Below, piece by piece: positions 50,442 to 58,854 of a stretch of 64,000 nucleotides of DNA; the stretch's first letter is position 1; every line of letters starts with the position of its first letter. This stretch comes from CBDBGD01 sp965205235. Lineage in GTDB: Bacteria; Chloroflexota; Dehalococcoidia; Lucifugimonadales; UBA1127. The stretch lies in the NCBI GenBank assembly GCA_965205235.1, contig CBDBGD010000004.1, positions 67,670 to 131,669 on the forward strand, given 5' to 3'. The position numbers and the translations under genes are program-made. The notes below the pieces were generated by a model, which made no database searches, had not been told where the DNA came from, and saw only the letters and a list, made by a program, of their open reading frames with translations.

Positions 50442-51665
50442 CTAGAGGGCGCGCATCTCCCGGGCACGCCACGCCCAGAGGAGGACGAGGACGAACCCAA
50501 CGCCTGCGCTGAGGCTCACGGCATTGCCGGGACCCATGACCTGGGCCAGACCGCCCAAGGCCAGCATCCCGAGAGGTAGGACGCCGACCGCAGTGTTCTG
50601 GAGGCCCATGGCGCGGCCTCGCATCTCCTCCGGGACGGACAGGAGGACGAGGGTGGCCTGCATGGTGGCGAAGCCCGCCGTCCCGGCTCCGGCCGCGATC
50701 AGGGCGGCCACGGAGAGGGGGTAGACGGTGGAAAGGGCAAAGACCTGGAGGAAGGCCAGGGCCCCCAGGGAGCCAAGGATGTAGTAGGTGGACCGCCGTC
50801 GTATGGAGGGCCGCGTGGCGATGAAGAGGGTGCCCACGACGGCGCCAATGCCCTGGCACGCCCCGAGAAGGCCCATGAGGGTGCGGTTGACGTGGAGGAC
50901 GTCCTGGGCGAAGACAGGCACCAGGGGCATGTAGGTGAAGAAGGTCAGGTTGAACAGGCAGGTGATGCCAAGCACGCCGATCACGGCACGGTTGCGCGCC
51001 ACCGCTCGCAGGCCTTCCCCCAGGAGGCGCATGAGCGACCACGCGGGGAGCGCCTCGCTGCGGCCGCGGTGCAGGCTCGGAAGGGGCTGCAGAATCAGGC
51101 CGCCCAGTGCACAGAGTCCGGCGATGGCGAGGAAGGGCCCCGCGGACTCTTCGCCGTCGGCCAAGGGGAGGACCTCCAGCAAGACGCCGCCCACGAGGCC
51201 GCCCAGGACGAAGCCGATGGTGAACGCGAGGCCCTGCAGCGCTATAGCGTAGGGCAGCAGCGCGCTGCCGACGAGGTCGACGGTGTATGCGCCGCGGGTG
51301 ACCTGGTCCATGGTGGCGAAGGTGCCGTAGACCAGGCTAAGGACGACGACGTGCCACCAGGTGACGAGCCCCGTCAGGACGAGCGCGGCGGCGAGCACGG
51401 CCACACCCAGGTTGAAGACGTGGTTGGCCAGTAGCACGGTGCGTCGGTTGAAGGCGTCTGCGATGGCGCCGCTGAACGCGCCGGTGGCAAGCTGGGGGAA
51501 GGCCAGGGCGGCGCCGGTGACCTGCGTGAGGAAGGTGGAGTCGGTGAGGCGGAAGACGAGGTAGGTGGCGACGAGCATCCACATCCAGCGGCCCATCTGC
51601 CACAGGAGATTATCGACCCAGAGGCGTCGGTAGTCACTCCGGGCCAGGAGCTGGACGGCGGGCAT
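50442..51665 (-). CDS. MFS transporter (MFS_3/EntS-like)
   Basis: 407-residue twelve-helix exporter or drug/siderophore-type transporter: ARSDYRRLWVDNLLWQMGRWM start, ALAFPQLATGAFSGAIADAFNRRTVLL (motif A region), FATMDQVTRGAYTVDLVG and ATLVLLSVPEEMRGRAMGLQN late motif, as in the EntS/MFS_3 group. The start MPAVQLLARSD is chosen because the longer frame upstream overlaps the SDR gene. Ribosome site poor. Substrate unknown. Confidence 0.88.
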   Translation of the reverse strand: MPAVQLLARSDYRRLWVDNLLWQMGRWMWMLVATYLVFRLTDSTFLTQVTGAALAFPQLATGAFSGAIADAFNRRTVLLANHVFNLGVAVLAAALVLTGLVTWWHVVVLSLVYGTFATMDQVTRGAYTVDLVGSALLPYAIALQGLAFTIGFVLGGLVGGVLLEVLPLADGEESAGPFLAIAGLCALGGLILQPLPSLHRGRSEALPAWSLMRLLGEGLRAVARNRAVIGVLGITCLFNLTFFTYMPLVPVFAQDVLHVNRTLMGLLGACQGIGAVVGTLFIATRPSIRRRSTYYILGSLGALAFLQVFALSTVYPLSVAALIAAGAGTAGFATMQATLVLLSVPEEMRGRAMGLQNTAVGVLPLGMLALGGLAQVMGPGNAVSLSAGVGFVLVLLWAWRAREMRAL

Positions 51666-51735
51666 CCGCGGCGTCGCCCCGCCGCGCCTCAACGTGGGGG
51701 TCGCTCGCAGGCTAGGCCGGACACGGGGCGTCCAC

Positions 51736-52491
51736 CTACTGGGCCACCCAGCCGCCGTCGATGAGCAGCTCGCTGCCGGTGATGAAGGACGACTCGTCGG
51801 AGGCGAGGAAGAGGACGCCGTTGGCGACCTCCTCCGGCCGGCCGAGGCGGCCCAGCGGGACGCGGTCGACGAGGTAGCGGCCCTGCTCCGGGCTGGCCGC
51901 GATGCCGTCGAGCATCCGCTGCGTGCCGATTGGGCCGGGGTGGACGGAGTTGACCCGGATGCCTTCGTCCGCATACTGGATGGCCGCGGTCTTTGTGAAC
52001 ATGCGGACGGCGCCCTTGGAGGTCTGGTAGACGACGTTGGCGTTGGTGGAGGCGGCGATGCCCATCTGGGAGGAGATGTTGATGATGGAGCCGCCGCCGG
52101 CCTTGCGCATCTCCGGGACGGCCGCGGCGGTGCCGAGGAAGACGCCGGTGGAGTTGACGGCCATGACGCGGTCCCAGAAGTCGCGCGTCGTGTCCTCAAT
52201 GGTGCCGGGGCCGCCCATGGCGGCGTTGTTGACCAGGACGTTCAGCGGCCCGAAGGCCTGGACCGTGGCCTGGATGGCGGAGCGCCACTGCTCCTCGCTG
52301 GTGACGTCCAAGGGAACGTAGAGGACGCGTGCGCCAGCGGCCGTGAGCTCGGCCTCCAGGGCGCGGCCCTGGGCGTCGAGGATGTCGCCGAAGCCGACGC
52401 TGGCGCCCTCGCGGACGAAGATGCGGACGTCGGCCTCGCCGAGGCCGCGGGCGCCGCCGCTGACGAAGGCCACCTTCCCCTGGAGTCGCAT
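51736..52491 (-). CDS. Short-chain dehydrogenase/reductase (FabG-like)
   Basis: NAD(P)-dependent oxidoreductase of 251 residues: SGGARGLGEAD cofactor loop (11-21), LVNNAAMGGPG (NNA motif), catalytic Ser at 140-141 and YQTSK (Tyr155, Lys159), PGPIGTQRML. Cofactor-loop Asp at GDILD suggests NAD(H). ATG at 52491 with GGAGG close upstream. Substrate unknown. Confidence 0.92.
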   Translation of the reverse strand: MRLQGKVAFVSGGARGLGEADVRIFVREGASVGFGDILDAQGRALEAELTAAGARVLYVPLDVTSEEQWRSAIQATVQAFGPLNVLVNNAAMGGPGTIEDTTRDFWDRVMAVNSTGVFLGTAAAVPEMRKAGGGSIINISSQMGIAASTNANVVYQTSKGAVRMFTKTAAIQYADEGIRVNSVHPGPIGTQRMLDGIAASPEQGRYLVDRVPLGRLGRPEEVANGVLFLASDESSFITGSELLIDGGWVAQ

Positions 52492-52526
52492 GCTGGTCCT
52501 CCTTGCGTGTGTGGGTGGATGTGTGA

Positions 52527-52952
52527 CTAGAGTCGGCCTTGGTTTGCCAGAGCTATGAATGACTCCAGAGATCGGAACTCCACGAGGCCGCTATGCTGAA
52601 GGTGAGCGTCCAACCCGCCCTCTAGGTAGAACGCTTTCAAAGACCAGCCGTCTCCTCCGAGCACCAGATAGGCCTTATGGTACTTGCCCTGCCCTGTGCG
52701 AATCGCTTCGGCGAGAGAGATTGCTTCGAAAGGGACTTTCTGTTCAGCAGTGCCTGACGTCTGTTGCCACTTGAGCGAAATCAGATACTTGCGTCCTTGC
52801 GGGTCAGTCGCAAGGACGTCGACCTTATGCCGTCGGCCTCCAGGACGCTCGCCTACGTGCGCCTGCTTCTGGTAGCTGTAGCCACCCATGGCCAGGGCAG
52901 GAAGGACCATCTGCTCTAGCACACCACCTGTACGCGTGTTTCTTGGCACCAT
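52527..52952 (-). CDS. PD-(D/E)XK-like nuclease, candidate restriction subunit
   Basis: 141 residues. GVLEQMVLPAL (Glu13) followed by RRHKVDVLATDPQGRKYLISLKWQQ gives Asp45 and, 13 residues later, S-L-K (Ser59-x-Lys61), resembling the PD-(D/E)XK core with Ser in place of the second acid; VPFEAISLAEAI and KAYLVLGGDGWSLKAFYLEGG continue the fold. Lies last in a three-gene minus-strand group after an HNH nuclease and a DNA methyltransferase. Base composition is less GC-rich than flanks. Restriction activity is an inference. Confidence 0.65.
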   Translation of the reverse strand: MVPRNTRTGGVLEQMVLPALAMGGYSYQKQAHVGERPGGRRHKVDVLATDPQGRKYLISLKWQQTSGTAEQKVPFEAISLAEAIRTGQGKYHKAYLVLGGDGWSLKAFYLEGGLDAHLQHSGLVEFRSLESFIALANQGRL

Positions 52953-52990
52953 AGTCTAGTCCCTCAACCCAGCTACCAACCTAGCAGTCG

Positions 52991-53662
52991 CTAGGCGTCA
53001 CCATTGCCCGCCGCCTCCGATGCTTCCGTCATTAGTCGCCGGAGTTCTTCCAAATCCAGCCAGTCATCTCCCCGCCGATGGACCATCCTATGGCAGTTGG
53101 AGCACAGCGGAATCAAGTCCTCTGCGGGGTCGATCGCTCTTGGCCCCTCCGATAAGGGTCTACGGTGATGCACCTCGATGAATCCCTTAGCGTGCTTGTG
53201 TGTGTAAACGGCGTCAAAGGAGAATCCGCAGGCCAGGCATCTGTTCCCATGAAGGAGTATGGCCCTAGCCCTGTTTCGCGAGCTCCGCTCGTAGGTCCTA
53301 TGGACACGCCATCGCGGGGTTCCCTCAATACTGCCTGGGCCTTCTTGTGCGCCTTGGTCTACGATCTCAACGGTGTCCTGGTCAGGGATGGCTGCGCCAC
53401 CACCCACGCCCTCGGTGAATGCGCACGTGGCGCACTTGTGTCGACCTAGACCGCCCTGATAGACAGGCAAAGCCTCCAAGACGTGACTGGGAGCAATGCC
53501 CCCATGACCGCAGGACTCCGTGCCAGTCCCAAACTCAGTGTAGACTGCGCCCTTGCCATAGGCACATACCACACACTTATGTCTCCCGGCGGCGGCCTGC
53601 GAATCCTGGAGTCCCCGTATCAACTCATCCGGCATTGAGGAGCCGTGTGGGCATTCCGACAT
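52991..53662 (-). CDS. HNH endonuclease with duplicated N-terminal zinc modules
   Basis: 223 residues. Residues 4-33 and 51-80 are two copies of one module: C-x-H-G, then GRHKCxxCA exactly 26 residues after the first Cys in each (Cys4/30/33 and Cys51/77/80), probably zinc-binding. The C-terminal HNH nuclease has RCLACGF, FIEVHHRRPLSEG (His165-166), DLIPLCSNCHRMVH (Asn189, His195) and four structural cysteines. Such HNH enzymes are common in restriction systems against modified DNA. Sits directly after the methyltransferase gene (34 bases). Confidence 0.85.
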   Translation of the reverse strand: MSECPHGSSMPDELIRGLQDSQAAAGRHKCVVCAYGKGAVYTEFGTGTESCGHGGIAPSHVLEALPVYQGGLGRHKCATCAFTEGVGGGAAIPDQDTVEIVDQGAQEGPGSIEGTPRWRVHRTYERSSRNRARAILLHGNRCLACGFSFDAVYTHKHAKGFIEVHHRRPLSEGPRAIDPAEDLIPLCSNCHRMVHRRGDDWLDLEELRRLMTEASEAAGNGDA

Positions 53663-53696
53663 TGCGCGCTATTTCCTGTCCGCTCAGATCAGGGCG

Positions 53697-54683
53697 TCAA
53701 GCAACCGTGCGTCCACTCTGCTTCCGCGATCTCGAGTCCTTGTCGAATAGCCTGCGCTGGGCTGCTCCGTTGGATGCAGCATAGACAAGCTCAGCGGGTG
53801 CGCCGACAACCTCAGTGGGCGTGCTGGCAACCTCCGTAGGTGCCCCAGCAATCTCAATGTGTGCCCAGTCAACTTCAGTGTAAGCGCCGGCAATTGCGTT
53901 CAGCCGCCTGGAGGTAAGCTCAACGAACTCAGGCTCCCGCTCACATCCCATGAACCGCCGGTCGAGTCTCAGCGCAGCCACCCCCGTCGCTCCCGACCCC
54001 GCAAACGGATCGACGACCAGATCGCCGGGGTTGGTACTTGCTCTGAGGCATCGGTCTATCAGCGCGACGGGCTTCTGCGTGGGATGCTTGCCATAGACCT
54101 TCTCATTCTTCCCCGCAGCGGCAAACCGCCACACGCTCTTCATCTGCTTGCCGTTGTTCTCCTCACGCATGGCATCGTAATTGAAGGTATAGCGATGCTT
54201 GCTGCCCTTCTGCGCCTTGGTAGCCCAAAGGACAACTTCCGAGGCATGTGTGAAGCAACGGCGGCCGAGGTTTGGAGGTGGGTTGGACTTTTCCCAAATG
54301 ATGTCGTTGAGTATGCGAAAGCCCTCTTGAAGCATGGCCATCCCGACGCTCAGATAGACGTGAACGGTGCCGGTGACCCAGATCGTCCCCGCCGGTTTGA
54401 GGACTCTGTAGCACTCAGCGAGCCAAGCTCGGTTGGACTCGTGATCAAGCTCTAGACCCCGACTTCTGTCCCATTCGCCCTTGTTGACCTTGACCCGCCT
54501 GCCCGCAATGCAGGTGGTGCCGTCGTTAGACAGAAAATAGGGCGGATCGGTCCAAATGCAGTCCACGGAGTCGGTATCGAGAGACGCAAGGAATTCCAGG
54601 CTGTCGCCGTGGTAGAGGTAGGACTGGCTGTCCTCCGAGCGCCACGCGACTCTCCCGTTCAACCTGGTGATGGTATCGAGCAT
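53697..54683 (-). CDS. DNA methyltransferase (DPPY type) with heptad-repeat tail
   Basis: 328 residues, beta-class N6-adenine type: motif IV DPPYFLSNDG (46-55) precedes motif I DPFAGSGATGVAAL (225-238), with TQKPVALIDR between. After the catalytic domain (to about 266) a tail of degenerate seven-residue units (EVDWAHI, EIAGAPT, EVASTPT, EVVGAPA, ELVYAAS) and a basic end follow. Start ATG after AAGGAGG. First of the group with HNH and PD-(D/E)XK-like genes: a Type II-like restriction-modification set. Confidence 0.88.
   Translation of the reverse strand: MLDTITRLNGRVAWRSEDSQSYLYHGDSLEFLASLDTDSVDCIWTDPPYFLSNDGTTCIAGRRVKVNKGEWDRSRGLELDHESNRAWLAECYRVLKPAGTIWVTGTVHVYLSVGMAMLQEGFRILNDIIWEKSNPPPNLGRRCFTHASEVVLWATKAQKGSKHRYTFNYDAMREENNGKQMKSVWRFAAAGKNEKVYGKHPTQKPVALIDRCLRASTNPGDLVVDPFAGSGATGVAALRLDRRFMGCEREPEFVELTSRRLNAIAGAYTEVDWAHIEIAGAPTEVASTPTEVVGAPAELVYAASNGAAQRRLFDKDSRSRKQSGRTVA
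53778..53897. repeat. 21-base degenerate tandem repeat encoding the heptad tail
   Basis: Five to six units of 21 bases, e.g. 53818 on, reading on the plus strand as GTG..CTGGCAACCTCC, GTG..CCAGCAATCTCA and similar. They lie in the 3' end of the methyltransferase gene and make the E[V/I]xxAPT heptads. Confidence 0.6.
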
Positions 54684-54723
54684 TTACAACCTCCTTACGC
54701 TTGGCAAGGCTCCCCGCGCGCCG

Positions 54724-56697
54724 CTAGGCGGCGGGGGTTGGGCCGCCGCCGCCCACGAAGCGGTCGATCCAGGCGAGGGTGCGGGCGAGGTACTCCTTTC
54801 GCAGGACGGGGTGGCCGGCCCGGCGGAAGAGGTGGGAGCAGCCGGGGAAGCGCACAAGCTCCACCTCCTTGCCCTGCCGCCTGAGGGCCACGAAGTACTG
54901 CTCGCTCTGCTCCATGGGGCATCGCACGTCGTCCTCGCCGTGGAGGAGGAGCACCGGCGTCTCGACGTTGGGCGCGTAGGTGAGGGGCGAGTGGTGCCGG
55001 AAGGCCTCCTCCAGGTCCCACCAAGCGCCGCCCCACTGGATCTCGCCGAAGCTGACGCCGATGTCGGACGTGCCGTACATGCTGTTGAGGTTGATGCAGG
55101 GCGCGCCGACGACGGCGGCCTTGAAGCGGGTGGTGTGGCCGACGACCCAGCTTGTCATGAAGCCGCCGTAGCTGTAGCCGTGGACGCCCAGCCTGTCCGA
55201 GTCGACGTAGGGGCGGTCGCAGAGGTGGTCTACGGCGGCCATGATGTCCTGGTAGTCCTCGCCGCCCCAGTCCTGCTGCACGGCGACGGTGAAGTCGGCG
55301 CCGTAAGTGGAGGAGCCGCGGGGGTTGACGAGCAGCACGAGGTAGCCGGCTGTGGCGACGACCTGCTGGAGAGGCTCGAAGGTGTCGTAGAAGGCGCCGT
55401 GGGGGCCGCCGTGAATGTCGACGACGAGGGGGTAGCGGGCCGAGGGATCGAAGTTCGGAGGGAAGAGCAGGCGGCTCTCGATCTCCATGCCGCCGCGGGT
55501 GATGGTGAACTTCTCGACGCCTGCGGCGGGGTGCCCCTGGAAGTAGTCGACGTTCTCGTTGGTGAGCTGCGTCATCGCGCCTGCCTCGACGTCGATGCAG
55601 TGGAGGTCGCCGGCAGAGGTGGGCGAGGCGGCCAGGGCCACGGCCCGGCGGCCGGCGGCGTCGACGGAGACGTTGGTCATCTGCATGCCGCCGCCTGCGA
55701 TGCGACGCAGCTCGCCGGTGCTCTCGTTGACCTCGCACAGGTAGGACTCGCCGCGGGAGTCGCCGACGAAGACGATGCGGCCGTCGGCAGTCCAGCGCAG
55801 GTCGGGGGACGGGGAGATGGGCGGCATGCCGCCGAGGGGTCGGACGGCGTCCGGCGTGAGCCGCCGCGTGGCCTCGCCGGGGGCGGCGATGAAGAGGGCA
55901 CCCTGGATGCCGGCGCTGAGCACATCGCTGTCGGAGCCGATGAGGGCGAGGCGATTGCCGTCGGGCGACCAGGCCAGGCCGGCGATGCTGGAGAGGCCAT
56001 GCGACACAACATGGGGCTCGCCGCCGTCAGAGGAGACGACGTAGGCCTCGGTGTGGGGGGTGAGGTCACGGTCGTCGCGGCGGGAGGAGGTGAAGGCGAT
56101 GCGAGAGCCGTCCGGCGACCAGGCGGGCATGTGGTCATCCCAGTCGCCGTCGGTGAGCTGGCGGGCGTCGCCGCCTGCGACGTCGATGACGAAGGCATGC
56201 CAGTGGGCGTCGCCGCGCCAGCCGACGGTGTCGCCGCGGTACTTGATGCGGCGGACGACGCGGACGCGGGGCTCCTTCTTGTCGTCGTGGTCGTCGGGGG
56301 GCTGGTCAGGATCGACGTCTGCGACGTAGGCCATGCGGGAGGAGTCGGGGGACCAGGAGAACTCGGCGACGCCGCCGGGGGCGGAGGTGAGGCGGCGGGC
56401 CTCGCCGCCGTTGGCGGGGATGAGCCAGACCTGGCGGCGGCCCTTGGCGTCGGGTCGGAGGAAGGCGATGGTGGCGCCGTCGGGCGAGAAGCGCGGGGTG
56501 GCGTCCTTGGGGCCGGCGGTGAAGGGGCGGGGCTCGCCGTGGGGCAGGTCCTGGAGGAGTATCTGGGTGCGGGACTCGCCGGCCTCGCGGTCGATGTGGG
56601 AGCGGGTGAAGGCGAGACTGGCGCCGTCGGGGGAGATGGCGGGGTCGGCGACGGTGGTGAGCTGGTAGACGACGTCTGGGGTGATGGGGCTGGACAT
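54724..56697 (-). CDS. S9 prolyl-oligopeptidase family serine peptidase
   Basis: 657 residues, acylaminoacyl-peptidase/DPP-like. The N-terminal half is a beta propeller with WD40-type PD blades (ISPDGASLAF, FSPDGATIAFLR, WSPDGSRIAFTS, WSPDGNRLALIG); the C-terminal alpha/beta-hydrolase domain has VVDIHGGPHGAF (oxyanion), GVHGYSYGGFMTSW (Ser nucleophile), HGEDDVRCPMEQ (Asp) and GCSHLFRRAG (His). No signal peptide: the ATG at 56697 after GGAGG is right; a longer frame upstream is repeat sequence. Cytosolic oligopeptide degradation is likely. Confidence 0.93.
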   Translation of the reverse strand: MSSPITPDVVYQLTTVADPAISPDGASLAFTRSHIDREAGESRTQILLQDLPHGEPRPFTAGPKDATPRFSPDGATIAFLRPDAKGRRQVWLIPANGGEARRLTSAPGGVAEFSWSPDSSRMAYVADVDPDQPPDDHDDKKEPRVRVVRRIKYRGDTVGWRGDAHWHAFVIDVAGGDARQLTDGDWDDHMPAWSPDGSRIAFTSSRRDDRDLTPHTEAYVVSSDGGEPHVVSHGLSSIAGLAWSPDGNRLALIGSDSDVLSAGIQGALFIAAPGEATRRLTPDAVRPLGGMPPISPSPDLRWTADGRIVFVGDSRGESYLCEVNESTGELRRIAGGGMQMTNVSVDAAGRRAVALAASPTSAGDLHCIDVEAGAMTQLTNENVDYFQGHPAAGVEKFTITRGGMEIESRLLFPPNFDPSARYPLVVDIHGGPHGAFYDTFEPLQQVVATAGYLVLLVNPRGSSTYGADFTVAVQQDWGGEDYQDIMAAVDHLCDRPYVDSDRLGVHGYSYGGFMTSWVVGHTTRFKAAVVGAPCINLNSMYGTSDIGVSFGEIQWGGAWWDLEEAFRHHSPLTYAPNVETPVLLLHGEDDVRCPMEQSEQYFVALRRQGKEVELVRFPGCSHLFRRAGHPVLRKEYLARTLAWIDRFVGGGGPTPAA

Positions 56698-57195
56698 GGT
56701 ACACCTCCGAGGGTTCAGGGGCTTGCGGGGGAAGGGTACCACAGTATGGCGGGGGTAGGGGAAACTCCGGTTCGATTCGTTTCGTTTCGTCTCTCGCGTT
56801 TTTTCCGGCTGCCCCGTGCCTGGGGCGACGCGGTCCAGCTTTGGCCTTCGATCCGCACGAAGATTGGGACAGCTTGGAGTCGTTTGATCGAACCGCCGTC
56901 GGAGAGCGTGGCGCAGCTTGGGGTCGTTTTGTCGTCGCGGGTTGGACTCGCGGGCTGCAGATAGGAACGAATGCTGCGCGAGCTGACTCGCGGAACGAAT
57001 GGGGGCGCGTTGCAGATAGGGATTTGGGGGCGCGCGGAACGAATTGGCCAGCCGCCTACGCTTGGGGTCGCCGGGGGTGTGTGGTCGGTGGTCATGGGGG
57101 GATGGTAGGGGGTGGGAGGGGGTGGGGGGAAGGGGCGGATGGCACGCGGGGGGAGAGTGGGGTCTGCGGGCGTTGTGGCGCGGCTGCGGTCTTAG

Positions 57196-57252
57196 ATTCC
57201 TCGTCGCTTTGCTCCTCGGAATGACAGGGGGGGGCGTTCCTCGGAATGACAA
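57196..57252. repeat. CTCGGAATGACA repeat
   Basis: ATTCCTCGTCGC..GCTCCTCGGAATGACA (57196-57226), an imperfect hairpin, with a second TTCCTCGGAATGACAA at 57237-57252. This type is widely scattered in many bacterial genomes. Confidence 0.55.
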
Positions 57253-57271
57253 CTACGGGGGGCAGAAGGAG

Positions 57272-57390
57272 CGAGGTTCCCTGCCTTCGCAGGAACGACG
57301 ATGGAAGGGCGGGCGCCCACGAGGGGTGCCCCTACGCTGTGCGGGCGAAAGGGGGGCGCGGTCGAGGTTCCTGCTTTCGCAGGAACGACG
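57272..57390. repeat. Two hairpin modules GAGGTTCC/CAGGAACGACG
   Basis: Copies at 57272-57300 and 57363-57390, separated by a unique-looking 62-base spacer; same module as at 1631, 9543, 19509 and 21542. Confidence 0.7.
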
Positions 57391-57450
57391 AGGGGGGGAG
57401 GCCACCCTGCCGCCGCTCGTGGGGCCCTTCGACGGGGTCAGGGGGAGCGG

Positions 57451-57479
57451 GTAGGGGCGGGTTTGAAACCCGCCCCTAC
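57451..57479. repeat. Perfect 14-base inverted repeat near the end of the 57497 hydrolase gene
   Basis: GTAGGGGCGGGTTT and AAACCCGCCCCTAC are exact inverted copies around one base, preceded by a CCTTCGACGGGGTCAGGG module (57424-57441). It can form a strong hairpin 18 bases after the hydrolase stop and may act as its terminator. Confidence 0.65.
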
Positions 57480-57496
57480 ATGTCGATGGGCCGGGG

Positions 57497-58708
57497 CTAG
57501 GAGGTGAGGCGCTCCCCGTAGAGGCGGACGGAGTTGTCCCAGAGGATCTTGCGCTTGGCGGACTCGGGGATGTCCTGGTCGAGGAGGAAGGGGACGGCCT
57601 TGTCCGGGTCCGGCGCGTCGGGGTGGGAGTAGTCGGTGTTCCAGACGATGTTGTCCTCGCCGACGAGCATGACGACGCCCGGAAGGCCGAACTCGTCGGG
57701 GTCGCAGGCGACGAAGCCCTGTCGCATGAAGTACTCGCTGGGCTTGAGGGGGAGGGCTGCGGCGTCGAACCACATGCCCTGTCGTCGGTTGCGGTCGCAG
57801 TGGTCGTCGAGGCGGCCGAGCCAGAAGGGGAGCCAGCCTGCGTTGCCTTCGAGGAAGGAGGCGCGCATCTTGGGGAACTTTTCGAGGATGCCGAGGAAGA
57901 TGACGTGGCCCATGGAGACCATGTTCTCAAAGGCGAAGCCGGCGGCGTGGTCGAGGGCGATCTCCGGGCCGGAGACGCGGCTGCGGGGCTGGTAGCGGGA
58001 GGCGACGTGGGGGAGGCCGCTCATGACGCCGTGGAAGGACATGGGGAAGTCCAGCTCCTCGGCCAGGGCCCAGTAGGCGTCGTAGTCGGGGTGGTGCCAG
58101 GCCTTGCCCTTGGCGGGGATGGGGGTGGCCATGGTGACGGCACCGAGCTTCTCCACGACGCGGCGGGTCTCGGCGATGAGGCCCTCGGGGTCGTGCTGGT
58201 TGGGGACGACGCCGACCATCTTGAGCCGGGAGGGGTCGGTCTGGGCGAAGTCGTGGGACCAGTCGTTGTAGGCGCGGGCGCAGGCCCAGAGGAGGGCCTG
58301 GTCTGCGCCTGTGTGGATGCTGCGCATGGGTGCGGGGAAGTTGTCGACGAGAACCATCTTGTCCCAGCCGAGGCGGTCCATGTCGCGGAGTCGGCTTTCG
58401 ACGGTGAACTCCTCCTCGTAGGCCTGGCCGTACTTGTCGAGCATGTAGTTGTCGCGGAGGAGCATGCCGGTACCGAGCTCCTTCTTACGGGCGGAGTCGT
58501 CGCGCTTGGCGATGCCGCGGGCCTGCATGCCGTCTGGGAAGAGCTCGCAGGGGAGGAAGGCGTTGCTGCGGGCGCCGCGCTGGCCGGGCTCTCGCGGGGG
58601 GACGAGGGGGCGACGGTCGTAGAAGTCGCGGTCGATGTAGTCGGTCCAGAGGTCGTGGGGCTCGTAGATGTGGGCGTCGGCGTCGCAGACCATGTAGCCG
58701 TTGTACAT
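57497..58708 (-). CDS. COG2159 amidohydrolase family protein, distant paralogue
   Basis: 403 residues, sixth family member of the window and clearly kin to the 1768 gene: DADAHIYEPHDLW (His13), LKMVGVVPNQHDPEGLIAETRR, WHHPDYDAYWALAEELDFPMSFHGV, NAGWLPFWLGRLDDH and NTDYSHPDAPDPDKA (Asp359). It carries an insertion after residue 40 (PGQRGARSN...RDDSARKKELG). Located 55 kb from the cluster, so the family is dispersed. The start ATG is followed by MYNGYMVC; no obvious strong ribosome site. Substrate unknown. Confidence 0.87.
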   Translation of the reverse strand: MYNGYMVCDADAHIYEPHDLWTDYIDRDFYDRRPLVPPREPGQRGARSNAFLPCELFPDGMQARGIAKRDDSARKKELGTGMLLRDNYMLDKYGQAYEEEFTVESRLRDMDRLGWDKMVLVDNFPAPMRSIHTGADQALLWACARAYNDWSHDFAQTDPSRLKMVGVVPNQHDPEGLIAETRRVVEKLGAVTMATPIPAKGKAWHHPDYDAYWALAEELDFPMSFHGVMSGLPHVASRYQPRSRVSGPEIALDHAAGFAFENMVSMGHVIFLGILEKFPKMRASFLEGNAGWLPFWLGRLDDHCDRNRRQGMWFDAAALPLKPSEYFMRQGFVACDPDEFGLPGVVMLVGEDNIVWNTDYSHPDAPDPDKAVPFLLDQDIPESAKRKILWDNSVRLYGERLTS

Positions 58709-58854
58709 TGGGTAGCCTCCGGGGTGCGTGATTGCGTGGGAATGAGCCTAGCCGGGGGAGTGGCGGGCGTCAAGGGGGCGAGTGCAGGGCCTGCCCTGCA
58801 TCCTCAGCTTGCGGCGTTGGGCCGCGTGGGCGCAGGAACGACGGGGGCTTGTGG

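Larger units (their letters stand above)
56698..57496. other. 800-base gene-free stretch, repeat-rich
   Basis: No credible gene on either strand; open frames here lack family features and ribosome sites. The left half (56760-57070) has short internal echoes: CAGCTTGGxGTCGTTT twice (about 56871 and 56916), GCAGATAGG twice (56957 and 57011), GGAACGAAT three times. The right half holds the dispersed modules listed separately. Confidence 0.6.

Noticed and set aside
56768..56790. tRNA-like T-loop GGTTCGATTCG
   Set aside because: Flanking sequence cannot form an acceptor or anticodon arm; no other tRNA parts nearby.
56841..57224. 127-codon plus-strand frame upstream of the S9 peptidase gene
   Set aside because: No family resemblance, overlaps repeat sequence, low-complexity Gly-rich end.
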